NCBI GenBank assembly: GCA_037355855.1
Contig: CM074766.1
Location: 2,976,001 to 3,040,000 of the forward strand
DNA from: Pseudo-nitzschia pungens
Taxonomy: Eukaryota > Bacillariophyta > Bacillariophyceae > Bacillariales > Bacillariaceae
DNA length: 64,000 nucleotides
Direction of reading: 5' to 3'
Made by a program: the position numbers and the translations under genes. The notes under the pieces were generated by a model, which was given only the letters and a program-made list of their open reading frames with translations, searched no databases and was not told the DNA's origin. Positions 62,171 to 64,000 of this stretch are shown here, in pieces. Numbering within the stretch: position 1 is the first letter of the stretch; the number at the start of each line of letters is the position of its first letter.

Positions 62171-64000
62171 AACGACGGCCGGTGCCCGAAATTAAGTAAG
62201 GTTGGCCGGCTATTGTACCAGATGGATCTGCCGCGCGCGCGCCCGAGTCCTGAGGGACAGTGCGAGCTGGACAGCCACGCTGATACGACCGCCGCCGGTT
62301 CCAATATGATCTTGCTTGAAGACCAAGTCGTCAGCCACGTCGATGTTCATCCTTTTTCGCCTGAGCTCGAGCCTATCAAGAACATTCCTATTGGGACCTG
62401 TGTTACGGCCTACACAGATACCGACGGGAAAGTTTGGTTGATTTATTTCCACGAAGCCCTGTATTTTGGTGACAAGTTGTCCCACAGCTTGATTTGTCCG
62501 AATCAGATACGGGATTGCCATCCCAATCGTGTCAGCGAAACGCCCCGTCAGTATGATGAACAGTCCAGTCACTCCATCCATATTGACAATACCGATCCTG
62601 AAGATCCCCATGCGGGACACACCCTCGACATCAAGCTCATGCTTGATGGGGTCGTGTCCTATTTCCCTTCCCGCAAGCCAACCAAGCATGAAATGGCTAC
62701 ATGCGATCATGTCGTTGCTACCCGAGACTTCCCTTGGGATCCGAAGAGCAAGAAGTTCGAGCAAGCCGAAGAAGCCATCGACGGATCTCATCCGTTGAAT
62801 CCTACGCTGTCTGTCCTTCGCGCGGGGACGCCCCATGCGTCCGCGCCGACCACGAAGCAGTCCAAGAAGTCCAACAAGCGTAAGCTGGAGCCCGTCGAAA
62901 CACGGTCCAACTTCAGTCCCCATTTGTACGACAAGCCTCTTCGGAGCGACGAGCTGATCCTCCCACAGCATGATTGCTATGAGAAGTACAAGCTGCGGAG
63001 CCTTCAGCAACTCTGTACCCGCCGTGATCTGACCCCATGTGCGATCGCATCCGACTCGCGTCTGGATGCGCGGCTATCTTCTCTTTTTCATTCGGGCGAT
63101 TCCCTGAAGACTTGCGGGGACGATGATGTAGACGAGGATACAGTTCCAAGTCTTACAGTCAACGCCCTGCATACCCCTCTGTACGAGCGCGCCTACACCG
63201 ATGGACGCGAGCGCTTCGAATTGGATCCCCGTTGCAGGGATTCCCCCGTCTGCCTGTCTGCCGTTTACAAGCATGTTCGATGGGACGACGATGCAGTCGA
63301 ACCAGTCGATCCCGAGCTCGACACTATCGCCAGACGAGCCAAGTGGGGTCCGACGATTGACACCGAACGATACTGCAAGATCGACTCCGACCGTCTGTCC
63401 AAGATTTGGGATGTATCTCCGAGAAAGGCTGCGGATACTCTTCGAGTCACGACCCAGAAAGGCTTCCGCAACCCTATGCATCCCCTTGTCCGTCGATTGC
63501 CAACGCAGAGCTTCAGAAACAAGCGCATCGCGGCTGGCAAATGGTACACCGACACCTGGATGGCAAAGGTCCCGAGCATCATGCGACAAGATTCAGCCGC
63601 CCAAGTTTTCAGTAATGGTAAGGGCTACGACGAGTTCATACCTATACAGGGCAAGAAGCAAGCGTATGAAGGCCTGAAGATTTTCATCCACGACGTCGGT
63701 ATCCCCGAGCATTTGATATCTGATGGCGCTCGAGAGCAAGGCGCCCCTGGTACTTACAAGACTCCATGGAATAAGGTCGTCAGCAAAAACCATATCCATC
63801 AGACCTTTATCCAGCCAAGATGCCCATTCCAGAATCGCGCGGAGCTCAGCATCGGCCATATCAGCAGAAGCATCCGCAAGAAGACGGCTCGGAAGCGATC
63901 CCCCAAGCGCCTGTGGGCTTTCTGCGGAGAGCTCGTTGCTGCCATCCGACAGCGCACTGCTTCCAGTGATCCTACGATGATGGGTCGAACGCCGTTCGAA
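62171..64000 (+). CDS. pol: Retrotransposon Pol, second copy, 5' part
   Basis: Continues in the gag frame after TGA with the protease (ELDSHADTT) and integrase up to and past the third catalytic residue (QNRAELS, about 63834), then leaves the window at a GRTPFE segment. One substitution from the first copy was seen: Asn to Asp in KGYNEF at 63629. Reverse transcriptase and RNase H would lie outside. Confidence 0.88.

Larger units (their letters stand above)
58253..64000 (+). mobile_element. Ty1/copia retrotransposon, second tandem copy (truncated by window)
   Basis: Repeats the first copy at an offset of 9,122 bp, becoming 9,146 after a 24-bp gain of two 12-bp units in the LTR (about 58430-58475). 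Elsewhere only two substitutions were noticed: A51069 to G60215 in gag and A54483 to G63629 in integrase. The first 764 bp or so form the LTR shared with the first copy. The unit is cut in the middle of pol by the end of the window. Confidence 0.9.

Noticed and set aside
1..64000. tRNA or rRNA genes
   Set aside because: Looked for T-loop GGTTCGA-type and anticodon-arm patterns by eye and found none that folds; a covariance search would be needed to exclude them.

Overview
The window reads as nuclear DNA of a diatom (stramenopile with a secondary plastid), probably a pennate. Three things support this: a PAM68-like plastid protein whose presequence is a signal peptide followed by an ASGF-type motif, a secreted trypsin with a diatom-style Cys-rich tail (C-E-G-D-C-D...D-S-D-C), and a Ty1/copia retrotransposon of the kind common in diatoms. 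Introns are few, 80-330 bp, with GTAAGT/GTGAGT donors. The species cannot be named from sequence alone.

Layout. 1-242: 5' end of a trypsin-like gene (-), cut by the window edge. 1101-4706: a DNA transposon with 27-bp terminal inverted repeats, a 4-bp target duplication and one 902-aa ORF. 5063-7121: a hairpin-rich insertion flanked by a 20-bp direct repeat, carrying about six 150-bp tandem units. 8678-10344: secreted trypsin (-). 12588-14771: exostosin-like glycosyltransferase (-) with an acidic 46-aa tandem repeat and a suspected frameshift at its membrane anchor. 16039-16995: divergent mitochondrial-carrier-like protein (+). 17557-19698: tandem double CaMK-type kinase (-). 20753-21103: bacterial-looking VOC/glyoxalase-fold protein (+). 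21744-23251: Popeye-domain protein (-). 25496-36110: very large chromatin-reader gene (+), with an AT-hook-like N-terminus, a PHD/ePHD module, a second ePHD, an SQ/TQ repeat and five C-terminal PHD fingers. 36266-37912: ALG8 glucosyltransferase (-). 39093-40186: PAM68 (-). 40844-43326: PPR protein (+). 44003-46890: monomeric-type isocitrate dehydrogenase (-). 47720-48355: degenerate tandem repeat. 49131-64000: two near-identical Ty1/copia units in tandem sharing the middle LTR; the second runs off the window.

The genes do not form one pathway. They are ordinary nuclear housekeeping, signalling, chromatin and organelle genes separated by AT-rich spacers full of GTAAG/CTTAC and TACGGTA words. 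The right quarter and the left 7 kb are dominated by mobile or repetitive DNA.

The observations most worth following are: the DDD/GQNKN transposon with measurable ends; the 150-bp hairpin array with compensatory changes inside a 2-kb insertion; and two structured regions in the retrotransposon RNA, one being four co-varying hairpins in the leader and the other a stem-loop just after the single in-frame TGA separating gag and pol.
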